From NCBI GenBank assembly GCA_007693785.1, contig RECY01000026.1:186001-250000 (forward strand): a DNA stretch of 64,000 nt, written 5' to 3'. The stretch comes from Phycisphaerales bacterium. GTDB taxonomy: Bacteria > Planctomycetota > Phycisphaerae > Phycisphaerales > UBA1924. The notes under the pieces are model-generated. The model worked only from the letters and a program-made list of their open reading frames with translations. It was not told the DNA's origin and ran no database searches. Below are positions 17,623 to 24,909 of the stretch, piece by piece (within the stretch, counting starts at the first letter, position 1; every line of letters starts with the position of its first letter). Position numbers and translations under genes: made by a program.

Positions 17623-18429
17623 TCAGTTGCCGCCTTGGCCGGGCTCGGTCGGGTCGGTCGGGCCGGGGTCGGTTGGAGCCGGGTCCGCGGGGGGGTCGGG
17701 GTCGGCCGGGGGCGGGGGTGCGGGCGTCGCGGCGGCGAAGCGTTGCTCGCCGGCTCGGAGCCAGACGAGCCCGCTGTCGTCCTGGAAGACGTAGGCGGCG
17801 TCGCTGACGTTGCCGCTGCTTTGATCGAGGCGGATCACGAAGATCGATTCCCCGTTCTCGAAGTTCATCGGCATGGGGACGAGGTCATTGTTGGGGTTGT
17901 TGGCCTGCATCCACTCCAGGAAGTTGGGATAGTTCGCGACGCGGACGAAGCCGGTCGCGGTCGCGATGACGCCGGCCGGGATGCCGCGGCTCTCGCCCCA
18001 CTCGCGCTGGGCCCCTTGCCCCCAGTCGGTGATCTGCGTGTCGGCGAGCTCGTTATTGGCGGTGGTTGAGAGATTGGCGCGGACGCTGGCGACGTCCCCA
18101 CGTTGCGCGTCGCCGATGACGGCGCCGTACTTGGTGACCTGGCTGGCGGCGGTGGTGAGCCCGAAGGCGACCGAGGCGGCGATGATGATCGAGATCAGGC
18201 CGGTGATGATCCCGGCGATCGCCATCCCGCCGCCGCTCTTGGCGCCCTTGGTGAGCAGGGCGATGGCGCCGAGCAGGAGCGCGAGCGGGCCGAAGACCGC
18301 GCCGCCGACGATCGCGCACGAGAGCAGCAGCCCGAGCAGGCCGCTGATGAGCGAGAGGATCGCGAGGACGCTGGTGCCCGCGGGAGCATCGCCGACGCCG
18401 TAGCCCGGTTCGTATGTCGCCTGTGTCAT
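17623..18429 (-). CDS. DUF4190-like membrane protein
   Basis: A 268-residue protein. A short cytoplasmic N-terminus is followed by two or three transmembrane segments (SVLAILSLISGLLGLLLS and MAIAGIITGLISIIIAA) typical of DUF4190. A soluble domain of ~120 residues follows, then a Pro/Asp-rich tail (repeated DPxP/TDPGPTDP). The function of the family is not known. TACGCT sits exactly six bases before the ATG. It is first in line with mlaF and mlaD (37-base gap), so it may be cotranscribed with the lipid transporter genes. Confidence 0.75.
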   Translation of the reverse strand: MTQATYEPGYGVGDAPAGTSVLAILSLISGLLGLLLSCAIVGGAVFGPLALLLGAIALLTKGAKSGGGMAIAGIITGLISIIIAASVAFGLTTAASQVTKYGAVIGDAQRGDVASVRANLSTTANNELADTQITDWGQGAQREWGESRGIPAGVIATATGFVRVANYPNFLEWMQANNPNNDLVPMPMNFENGESIFVIRLDQSSGNVSDAAYVFQDDSGLVWLRAGEQRFAAATPAPPPPADPDPPADPAPTDPGPTDPTEPGQGGN

Positions 18430-18435
18430 GGGTCA

Positions 18436-18441
18436 AGCGTA
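18436..18441 (-). promoter_or_regulatory. -10 hexamer TACGCT, leaderless start
   Basis: Six bases before the ATG at 18429 on the minus strand; possibly drives the DUF4190-mlaF-mlaD group. Confidence 0.6.
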
Positions 18442-18496
18442 TCCGCGGCGCGGGCCCGGCGTGGGGTGATCGCCCGTGGCGTGTCGCGGGCTCGGG

Positions 18497-18775
18497 CTAC
18501 CGCCTGGTTCGGGGGCGGCTTGTTTGGGCGTTGGGCTCGCGCGGCGGGACGGGGTCGTACCCGCCCTTGGCGAGGGGGTGACAGCGGAGCAGGCGTCGGC
18601 AGGTCAGCCACCCGCCGCGGATCGCCCCGTGCTCGCGGAGCGCGTCCAGCCCGTATTGGCTGCACGTCGGGTGGTAGCGGCACTGCGCCCCCATGAAGGG
18701 GCGGAGCGTCACCTGGTACGCCCGGATCGCGAGCACCAGCGGCCAGGTGGCGATCGGCGTCCGGCGCGCGCTCAT
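18497..18775 (-). CDS. yidD: Membrane protein insertion efficiency factor YidD
   Basis: A 92-residue member of the small YidD family that assists YidC-dependent membrane insertion. The conserved core is present: LAIRAYQVTLRPFMGAQCRYHPTCSQYGLDALREHG, then GGWLTCRRLLRCHPLAKGGYDPVP. Its ATG overlaps the rnpA stop by four bases (ATGA), the usual rnpA-yidD coupling. yidC does not follow within the window; a DUF4190-like gene does. Confidence 0.95.
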   Translation of the reverse strand: MSARRTPIATWPLVLAIRAYQVTLRPFMGAQCRYHPTCSQYGLDALREHGAIRGGWLTCRRLLRCHPLAKGGYDPVPPREPNAQTSRPRTRR

Positions 18776-19203
18776 GGGGTGCCCGGGGTGTCCGACATCG
18801 GCGGAACGTCGGCGCGGGCCTTGGCGGCCCGCTTGTCGAGCTCGCGACCGATCTTGCCCGCCAGATCCAGCAATGTGCGCTCGTAATAAGCGGCACGCCG
18901 CACGGCGTGCGGGCGGACCGCGACGACCAGGTCGTGCCCGGGCGGCAGCTCGCCCTTGTGACGCCGGAACGCCTCGCGGATGTAGCGCTTCAGGCGCTGA
19001 CGCGTCACGGCGTTGCCCACCCGACGACCCACGCTCAGCCCCAGACGGGGACGCCCCGCCCCGTTCGGCGCGGCGAACACCACCAGCGGGCCCTGCGACT
19101 TCTTGAGCGTCCCGCGGAAGGCGGCCTGGAACTCCCGCGCGTGCGTCAAGCGGTCCGCACGCCGATAGGTGTGCTCGCGAGGTTCGCCGGCGGCGCGGGG
19201 CAT
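18772..19203 (-). CDS. rnpA: Ribonuclease P protein component
   Basis: The basic protein subunit of RNase P, 143 residues, which helps the RNA subunit mature tRNA 5' ends. It shows the N-terminal RLTHAREFQAAFRG and the RNR-type motif LGLSVGRRVGNAVTRQRLKRYIREAFR. yidD overlaps its end. The ATG at 19203 is chosen because TACCCT lies five bases upstream. The gene rpmH, normally just upstream of rnpA, is absent: the space is filled by two repeat elements. Confidence 0.95.
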   Translation of the reverse strand: MPRAAGEPREHTYRRADRLTHAREFQAAFRGTLKKSQGPLVVFAAPNGAGRPRLGLSVGRRVGNAVTRQRLKRYIREAFRRHKGELPPGHDLVVAVRPHAVRRAAYYERTLLDLAGKIGRELDKRAAKARADVPPMSDTPGTP

Positions 19204-19208
19204 GGGTA

Positions 19209-19214
19209 AGGGTA
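19209..19214 (-). promoter_or_regulatory. -10 hexamer TACCCT before rnpA
   Basis: Five bases before the rnpA ATG on the minus strand, without a Shine-Dalgarno. Confidence 0.5.
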
Positions 19215-19224
19215 GGGGAAGGGG

Positions 19225-19265
19225 GGAGGCAATAGGCATTGGGCACGAGGGACTAGGGGGAGAGG
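19225..19265. repeat. 41-base purine-rich repeat, copy 1
   Basis: Begins GGAGGCA and ends GACTAGGGGGAGAGG. A second copy of the same length lies at 22311-22351 with the inner GGCA-type words rearranged. Confidence 0.7.
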
Positions 19266-19285
19266 GACAGGGAAAAACGCGAGTG

Positions 19286-19430
19286 TCCGGTGCCCCGGAA
19301 ACGCGGAGCCGTCTGCGGCGGAGTTTTTCCGGGCTTCTGGGTCTTCCGTGCTCGCCCCGCCGTCCGCGTTCGATCATGGAAAAGCTTCGCCAACCGCGGA
19401 CGGTCGGCTGCGCGTTTCCATGGCACCGGA
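19286..19430. repeat. 145-bp element with inverted ends, copy A
   Basis: 26-base ends (19286-19311 and 19405-19430) are imperfect inverted repeats sharing GGTGCC...GGAAACGCG. An inner pair (GGCGGAGTTTTTCC versus GGAAAAGCTTCGCC) forms a second inverted repeat. A homologous 144-bp copy lies at 40171-40314, and a half copy at 2003-2042. It has the size and shape of a MITE and encodes no protein. Confidence 0.8.
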
Positions 19431-19475
19431 CTGGTGGTACCGGACAAGTGGGTGTGCCGGCGGTGGGGCCGGGCG

Positions 19476-19481
19476 TACCGT
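19476..19481 (+). promoter_or_regulatory. -10 hexamer TACCGT before GT-C gene
   Basis: Five bases before GTG 19487. This was used to choose that start over in-frame GTG codons at 19454 and 19463. Confidence 0.45.
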
Positions 19482-19486
19482 CGCTG

Positions 19487-21127
19487 GTGCAGGATTCGAC
19501 GCGGGCTCAGGTTGTGCTCCGGGTGTGCGCGCTGGTGGCGCTCGGGCTGGTGCTGTATCTGCCCTGGCTCGGGGTCGGCGGGCTGGCGTACACCGAGGGG
19601 CACCGCGCGATCCCGGCCCACGAGATGCTCGCGGGCGAGACGGCCGGCCACGCGTCCGGCGGGGCGGGCGAGCGGGCGATGGTGACGACGATGTTCGATC
19701 GCCCCTACCTGCGGAAGACGCCGGGCACGCCCTGGGCGATCGCGGGGAGCACGTGGGCGCTCGGGCAGCTGCCCGAGGCGGCCCGCCCGAGCGTCGAGTT
19801 CGCCGCCCGCCTCCCGAGCGCTCTCGCGACGATCGCTGCGGGCGTCGCGGTCTTCCTGTGCGCACGTCGGTGGTTTCCGACTACGGGCGACCGGGCAGCT
19901 GTGTACGCCGGGGCGATGCATTTGCTGCTCCCGGTCTATTGGGAGGGCGCGCGGACGGCCGAGATCGAGGGGCTCAACACCGGCATGACCGCGATCGGCG
20001 CGGTGCTGCTGGTCCACACGCTCGTCTTCGCGCGCACCACACGCGCGGCGATCTTCAGCGGCACGCTCGCGGGCACGTTTGTGACGCTCGCGATGATGGC
20101 GAAGGGGCCGGCGAGTCTGCCGGTCTTCGTAGCACCGTTCCTCGCGGCGGGGGTGACCAGGTGGTGGGCCTCGAAGCACGGGCTCGCGTGGGCGGGGCTC
20201 GCGATGCGGCGCAACCCCGGCGCATGGATCGCGGCGGGGCTCCCGCTGGGCGTCGCGGGGGTGTATTTGCTTGTCATGTCGCGTCTGGTCGCGGGGCTGG
20301 GCGAGGCGCCGGTGCTGCAGTCGCCCTCGGAGTTCATGTGGACGCTGGGCCGCCTGCCCGCGATCGCGGCCCTCGCGCCCACGGGGCTCGGATACGCGAT
20401 GCCCGCGGCACTCGCCCTGCTGTTCCCGTGGGGGCGCGAGGCCCGCGAGGAGGCGGCTTCCGCGGAAGGCTCCCGCGCGTCGGTGCTGCTGGTGGCGCGC
20501 ACGCTGGCGCTGACGATGCTGCTGGCGCTCGGGATCTACGCCGCCTTCGGCGTGCACAACCCGCGGTACGCGATCCCGGCGCTGGTCACGATCGCCCCCC
20601 TCGCGGCGTACGTCGGGCACGGCTACGCCACGGGCGCGTTCGGCGCGACACGCCGACGCATCGCGTGGCACGTGGGCGCGCGGTCGTGGTGGACGTGGCC
20701 GACGCTGCTCGCGGTCGGCATGGTCGGCTACATCGCGGTCTACGAGCAGCCGCGGCGAGGGACGAGCGGTCGCGAGCCGGCGTCGGCGCTCGCCTCGGCG
20801 ATCGCGGGCGCGAGCGAGGGCCGCCCGGTGCGGGTGTACGCCGACGAGATGGTCGAGGCCCGCCCGGAGCTGCTCTGGTACGCGACGCGCCGCGTGCAGG
20901 AACGCGGCGGGCAGGCGCGCGGGCGTTGGGCGAGCGCGCCGGGCGTTGCGCAAGCTCTGCGAGACGGATCGCTGGCCCTCGTGCGCACGGACGCGGACAG
21001 CGACGAACGCGGACGCCTGGCGCGCGACTTCGGCGTGGAGACGGTCGTGCTGCACGAGGGGCGCGTGCACCGGTACGACTTCGCGCTGGTGCGGGCGGGG
21101 GAGGTTCCGGACGAGCCGCGACCGTGA
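19487..21127 (+). CDS. GT-C fold glycosyltransferase (ArnT/PMT-like)
   Basis: A 546-residue polytopic membrane protein with ~10 hydrophobic helices and the topology of polyprenyl-phosphate-sugar-dependent glycosyltransferases (PMT_2/ArnT). An early loop after helix 1 (YTEGHRAIPAHEMLAGE) and a second loop with RPYLRKTPGTPWAIAG correspond to the DE...RxxYxxxxxKPP-like catalytic region. The sugar donor and acceptor are unknown; lipid A or a secreted protein are family-based guesses. The start is uncertain: in-frame reading continues upstream through a repeat element, so it must be after ~19430. The last residues, PDEPRP and stop, are encoded by a dispersed repeat. Confidence 0.75.
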   Translation: MQDSTRAQVVLRVCALVALGLVLYLPWLGVGGLAYTEGHRAIPAHEMLAGETAGHASGGAGERAMVTTMFDRPYLRKTPGTPWAIAGSTWALGQLPEAARPSVEFAARLPSALATIAAGVAVFLCARRWFPTTGDRAAVYAGAMHLLLPVYWEGARTAEIEGLNTGMTAIGAVLLVHTLVFARTTRAAIFSGTLAGTFVTLAMMAKGPASLPVFVAPFLAAGVTRWWASKHGLAWAGLAMRRNPGAWIAAGLPLGVAGVYLLVMSRLVAGLGEAPVLQSPSEFMWTLGRLPAIAALAPTGLGYAMPAALALLFPWGREAREEAASAEGSRASVLLVARTLALTMLLALGIYAAFGVHNPRYAIPALVTIAPLAAYVGHGYATGAFGATRRRIAWHVGARSWWTWPTLLAVGMVGYIAVYEQPRRGTSGREPASALASAIAGASEGRPVRVYADEMVEARPELLWYATRRVQERGGQARGRWASAPGVAQALRDGSLALVRTDADSDERGRLARDFGVETVVLHEGRVHRYDFALVRAGEVPDEPRP

Positions 21128-21201
21128 GGGAGCGGTTAGAGCGGCGTTGATGTCTGCAATCTTGCGGAGGACCGCTCCCTCACGGTCGCGGCTCGTTCGG
21201 A
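21106..21201. repeat. 31-bp inverted repeat containing the PDEPRP/stop repeat
   Basis: Arms 21106-21136 and 21171-21201 are complementary with one mismatch, around a 34-base loop. The left arm encodes the last residues and stop of the glycosyltransferase. It lies between convergent genes and could terminate both. Each arm contains a copy of the sequence seen at 2096-2118. Confidence 0.85.
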
Positions 21202-21215
21202 GGGGCTCGCTCTGC

Positions 21216-22286
21216 TCACCCGATCCGCTCGGCCTTCAACTCGCGTCCCATCAGCCGCCCGATCGCTTCCAGCGGGTCGACCTTTTTGAACAGCACCTCG
21301 TAGACGGCGGCCGTGATCGGCATCTCGACCTTGTAGCGTTTCGCGAGGTCGCTGACGGCCCGTGTCGTGTCGACGCCTTCGACGACGCTGGTCGCGGTCG
21401 CGAGGTATTGGTCGAGCGTGACGCCACGCCCCAGGGCCTCGCCGCAGGTGCGGTTGCGCCCTTCGGGGCTGAAGCAGGTGGTCGCGAGGTCGCCCGCGCC
21501 GGCGATGCCGAAGAAGGTTTCGGGGCTCGAGCCCATCGCGGCGCCGAGCCGGGCGATCTCGGCGAGCCCACGCGCGAGCAGGGCGCTCTTGGCGTTGCAC
21601 CCGGCGTTGAGCCCGTCGAGGACGCCCGAGGCAAGGGCGATGACGTTCTTGGTCGCGCCCGCGAGTTCTACGCCGAGCGTGTCCGGGCTGGTGTAGATGC
21701 GGAGCCAGCTGGTGCCGAAGAGGTGCTGGACGCGCTCGGCGAAGGATGCGTCGTCGCTCGCGGCGATCATGGTCGCGGGCAGGCAGCGGGCGAGCTCGGC
21801 CGCGATCGTGGGCCCGCTCAGCACCGCGTAGGGGCGCGCCGGCGCGTCCGGGTCGTCGGCCAGCACGTCCGCGATCGTCTGCGTCGGGCGCAGCAGCGTC
21901 TCGGTCTCGATCCCCTTCGCGACGCTCACGATCCCGACCCGGGGCGGGACGTGCGCCTTCAGGCGCACGAACGCCTCACGGATGAACTGGCACGGCACGG
22001 CGCACACCACCACGTCGGCCCCCGCCAACGCGTCGGCGTCGGTGAGCGCAATGCGGACCCGCGGGTCGAGCTGGAAGCCGGGCAGGCGCGGGCTCTGGCG
22101 GGTCTGGGCCAAGCGCCCGGCCTCGTCGGCGTCGTGGGTCCAGAGGCGGACCTGGGGAGACGCGCCCGAGCCGCCCGACGCGCCGTTGGACGAACCCCGC
22201 GCCCCGAGGAGCATCGAGGTGACCACGAGCCCCATCTGGCCCGCGCCCAGCACGGCCACGCGGATCGGTTGAGCGGGATCGGGCAT
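21216..22286 (-). CDS. gpsA: Glycerol-3-phosphate dehydrogenase (NAD(P)+)
   Basis: A cytoplasmic enzyme that makes sn-glycerol-3-phosphate from dihydroxyacetone phosphate for phospholipid synthesis, 356 residues. The N-terminal Rossmann motif is VLGAGQMGLVVTSMLL. The catalytic and substrate motifs are VAKGIE, LSGPTIAAELA, ELAGATKNVIALASG and GAGDLATTCFSPEGRNR. A ~15-residue Gly/Ser insertion (SSNGASGGSGAS) follows the first helix. TATGCT lies five bases upstream of the ATG. It is divergent from the P-type ATPase gene across a 404-base gap holding a palindromic repeat. Confidence 0.96.
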   Translation of the reverse strand: MPDPAQPIRVAVLGAGQMGLVVTSMLLGARGSSNGASGGSGASPQVRLWTHDADEAGRLAQTRQSPRLPGFQLDPRVRIALTDADALAGADVVVCAVPCQFIREAFVRLKAHVPPRVGIVSVAKGIETETLLRPTQTIADVLADDPDAPARPYAVLSGPTIAAELARCLPATMIAASDDASFAERVQHLFGTSWLRIYTSPDTLGVELAGATKNVIALASGVLDGLNAGCNAKSALLARGLAEIARLGAAMGSSPETFFGIAGAGDLATTCFSPEGRNRTCGEALGRGVTLDQYLATATSVVEGVDTTRAVSDLAKRYKVEMPITAAVYEVLFKKVDPLEAIGRLMGRELKAERIG

Positions 22287-22291
22287 TAAGG

Positions 22292-22297
22292 AGCATA
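22292..22297 (-). promoter_or_regulatory. -10 hexamer TATGCT before gpsA
   Basis: Five bases before the gpsA ATG on the minus strand. Confidence 0.5.
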
Positions 22298-22310
22298 GGG
22301 GCGGGGGAGG

Positions 22311-22460
22311 GGAGGCACTAGGCACGAGGCATTGGGCACTAGGGGGAGAGGCAGGAAGGAAGAGAAGGAAGCGCGGCGGTCCGGGGCGAGCCCGCTGCCT
22401 TCCCTCCGTCTCTTCTCCCACCTCCGCCCGAGTCCCTCATGCCCAATGCCTCGTGCCTCC
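22311..22460. repeat. 150-bp palindromic element; 41-base repeat copy 2
   Basis: 22311-22351 repeats the 41-base purine-rich unit of 19225-19265. An 18-base segment (22321-22338) is perfectly complementary to 22440-22457. It fills most of the gpsA/P-type ATPase divergent region. Confidence 0.75.
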
Positions 22461-22514
22461 CGCTCCCTGCCGAACCGTGGTCGGGTTGGGGTCGTACCGG
22501 GGTGGGCGGTGGTC

Positions 22515-22520
22515 TAGAGT
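22515..22520 (+). promoter_or_regulatory. Possible -10 hexamer for the P-type ATPase leader
   Basis: TAGAGT lies ~170 bases upstream of ATG 22691. Six bases after it is a GTG (22527) opening an ORF that runs out of frame into the ATPase gene; that ORF has no credible product. The hexamer may start a long leader that contains a hairpin (GTGCCCG/CGGGCAC, 22653-22671). Confidence 0.35.
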
Positions 22521-22652
22521 TGCCGCGTGGGTGGCGGAGCCGCCCGGTCTGGTCGCGGGGATGGCTGGGAGTTGTGGGGGATGGTGACGCCTTGTCGGCC
22601 TGCCTGCGGAGGGCGGGACGATGCGGGGCTCTTGCCGTTTCGGAACGATCCT

Positions 22653-22671
22653 GTGCCCGTCTTTCGGGCAC
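22653..22671 (+). other. Hairpin in P-type ATPase leader
   Basis: A perfect 7-bp stem around loop TCTTT, 20 bases before the start codon, close enough to affect ribosome access. Confidence 0.45.
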
Positions 22672-22690
22672 GCACGGAGAACATCGGGCT

Positions 22691-24730
22691 ATGCACGAAG
22701 GCTGCGACCCCCGTCAGGCTGAGAAGGCCGACTTCCAGCAGATGCAGTTCCAGGAATCGCACGGGACGACCGCCCAGCGGATCGAGCGCCGCATCGTGCT
22801 GTACTTCCTGGGCGGCGTGCTGGTGCTCTCCACGCCGATCGGGCGTTGGCTGGGCGCGAGCGAGCAGATCGCGCTGATCCCGGCGGTGATCGGCGCGTTG
22901 ATCCTGGCGATCCCCCTGTTCGCCGAGGCGTGGAGCGAGATCCGCAAGGGTCGGTTCAGCTCGGCCTCGCTGGCGGCGCTGGGCATCCTGGCGGCGTTCG
23001 CCGACGGGAAGTACGAGCTCGCGGGCCTGCTGGCGTTCATCCTGCTGGTGGCGGGTCAGATCGTGAACCGGACGGCGTTCGGCGCGCAGCGGGCGATCCA
23101 GGCGCTGGTGAAGCTGACGCCGAACGTGGCGCGCCTGGTTGACGCCTCGGGCGAGCGGGAGGTGAAGCTCCCGGAGATCAAGGTCGGCGACGTGGTGCGT
23201 GTCCGCCCGGGTGAGAACCTGCCGGTGGACGGGCGCGTGGTGAGCGGTCGGACGACGATCAACCAGGCGAGCCTGACCGGTGAGGCGGCGCCGGTGGAGA
23301 TCGAGGCGGGCGAGCAGGTGTACGCCGGCACGACCAACCTGACCGGCGGGATCGACATCGAGGTGACGCAGGTCGGCGCGGACACGACGATCGGGAAGGT
23401 GAGCCAGCTCATCGCCGAGGCCGAGCAGAGCCGCAGCCCGCGTCAGTTGTTGATCGAGCAGGTCGCGAAGTTCTTCGTGCCGGTGGCGCTGGGTCTGGCG
23501 TTCACGGTCTGGTTCCTCGCCGGGCAGAGCGACGACCCGAACGTCCAGGCGACGGCGGCCGAGCGTGCGATCACGGTGCTGATCGTCGCGTGCCCGGCGG
23601 CGCTCTTGCTGTCGAGCCCGACGGCGATGGTGGCGGCGTTCGCCGCGGCCGCGCGCCTGGGCGTGATGGTCAAAGAGACCAGCTATCTCGAGGCCGCCGC
23701 GACGGTCGACACGGTGGTCATGGACAAGACCGGCACGATCACGACCGGCAAGTTCGAGGTTTCCAAGCTGGCCCCGGCCGAGGGCGTGGAGGGGGTGGAC
23801 CTGCTCCGTGCGGCCGTGCTCGGTGAGCAGCACTCCAACCACCCGCTGGCGCTCTCCATCCTCGCGACCGGCAAGCAGGCGAAGATCCTGCCCGACGGGA
23901 GCGAGCACTACGAGGAGGTCCACGGTCGCGGCGTGCGGGCGGAGACGAGTCTCGGGCGGGTCTCGGTCGGGCGCAGCAGCTGGCTGATGGAGCTCAACCC
24001 CGCGATCAAGGGCGAGGTGGAGAAGGTCGAGAGCCGCATCGAGGGCATGAGCGGCGTCCACGTGATGCTGGGGGATCGCTACTTGGGAGCCGTGGGGCTG
24101 GAGGACAAGGTCAAGCCCGGGACCAAGCAGGTGATCGGTCAGCTGCGCGAGCTGGGCGTGCGGACGATCGCGATCTTCACGGGCGACCGGCTGAGCGTGG
24201 CGAAGCGTGTGGGCGTGTCGGTGGGTGTGGACGCGATCGAGGCCGAGTGCCTGCCGGAAGAGAAGCACCAGCAGATCGAGCGGTACGTGAAGTCCGGTCG
24301 TCGGACGATGATGATCGGCGACGGGATCAACGACGGCCCGTCGCTGGCGGCGGCCGACGTGGGCGTCGCGATGGGTCTCTCGGGCAGCGATATCGCGACC
24401 AACTCGGCCGGCGTGGCGCTCATGACCGACGAGCTCAACCGCCTGCCGTTCCTGATCGAGCTGGCGCGGAAGACGCGCCTGATCATCGCGCAGAACATCG
24501 CGGCTTCGATCCTGATCGTCGGCGTCGGGCTGATCCTGGCGGCGGCGGGCCTGCTCGAGGTGCAGTGGGCGGCGTTCTACCACTTCGCGGGCGAGGTCTT
24601 CGTGCTGCTCAACAGCTTCCGCCTGTTCCGCTTCGGCGAGGCCGTGGCGCAGGCCGAGGGGCTCGACGAGCCGACCGTCGCGCCCAAGCGTGCCGCGAGC
24701 GTGCGCCTGACCTCGCCGCAGACGGCGTAA
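22691..24730 (+). CDS. P1B-type heavy-metal-transporting ATPase with CPA motif
   Basis: A 679-residue inner-membrane ATPase. It has the TGEAAPV actuator motif, phosphorylation site DKTGTITTG (near residue 345), nucleotide-domain HSNHPLA (the HP signature) and GDGINDGPSLAAADVGVAMG. These place it among metal (P1B) pumps. No N-terminal HMA metal-binding domain is present, only ~35 charged residues including HEGCD. The membrane metal motif is CPAALLLSSP (near residue 300) where Cu/Zn/Cd pumps have CPC, so the second cysteine is alanine and the metal cannot be assigned. Start ATG 22691 is by family layout; the upstream in-frame ORF crosses a repeat. A terminator follows at 24777. Confidence 0.9.
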   Translation: MHEGCDPRQAEKADFQQMQFQESHGTTAQRIERRIVLYFLGGVLVLSTPIGRWLGASEQIALIPAVIGALILAIPLFAEAWSEIRKGRFSSASLAALGILAAFADGKYELAGLLAFILLVAGQIVNRTAFGAQRAIQALVKLTPNVARLVDASGEREVKLPEIKVGDVVRVRPGENLPVDGRVVSGRTTINQASLTGEAAPVEIEAGEQVYAGTTNLTGGIDIEVTQVGADTTIGKVSQLIAEAEQSRSPRQLLIEQVAKFFVPVALGLAFTVWFLAGQSDDPNVQATAAERAITVLIVACPAALLLSSPTAMVAAFAAAARLGVMVKETSYLEAAATVDTVVMDKTGTITTGKFEVSKLAPAEGVEGVDLLRAAVLGEQHSNHPLALSILATGKQAKILPDGSEHYEEVHGRGVRAETSLGRVSVGRSSWLMELNPAIKGEVEKVESRIEGMSGVHVMLGDRYLGAVGLEDKVKPGTKQVIGQLRELGVRTIAIFTGDRLSVAKRVGVSVGVDAIEAECLPEEKHQQIERYVKSGRRTMMIGDGINDGPSLAAADVGVAMGLSGSDIATNSAGVALMTDELNRLPFLIELARKTRLIIAQNIAASILIVGVGLILAAAGLLEVQWAAFYHFAGEVFVLLNSFRLFRFGEAVAQAEGLDEPTVAPKRAASVRLTSPQTA

Positions 24731-24776
24731 GCTCGGAGCACAACGCTCAGAATCTGAAGCTTCGGTAAGATCGTTG

Positions 24777-24810
24777 AACGCCGACCCGCATTTGTGGGTC
24801 GGCGTTTTTT
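24777..24810 (+). terminator. Rho-independent terminator of P-type ATPase gene
   Basis: An ACGCCGACCC/GGGTCGGCGT stem (24778-24787 with 24796-24805), loop GCATTTGT, followed by a run of Ts. Confidence 0.93.
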
Positions 24811-24852
24811 GATGCCGGGTGCGAGCGGTGTTGCGGAGCGATGGAGAAGGGG

Positions 24853-24888
24853 GGAGCACGGTTTGGATTCCGATCCAAACCGTGGCAC
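24853..24888 (-). repeat. GTGC-hairpin-CTCC repeat, copy 2
   Basis: A perfect 12-bp stem CACGGTTTGGAT/ATCCAAACCGTG around TCCG. The same stem recurs at 40333-40360 in opposite orientation. It lies between the convergent P-type ATPase and mgtE genes. Confidence 0.8.
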
Positions 24889-24909
24889 CGGCGCAAAGGT
24901 GAGCGGTGG

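Noticed and set aside
22527-22877. GTG-started ORF with a hexamer six bases upstream
   Set aside because: The spacing fits the leaderless pattern, but the product is low-complexity and the frame runs into the P-type ATPase gene. Kept only as a possible leader promoter.
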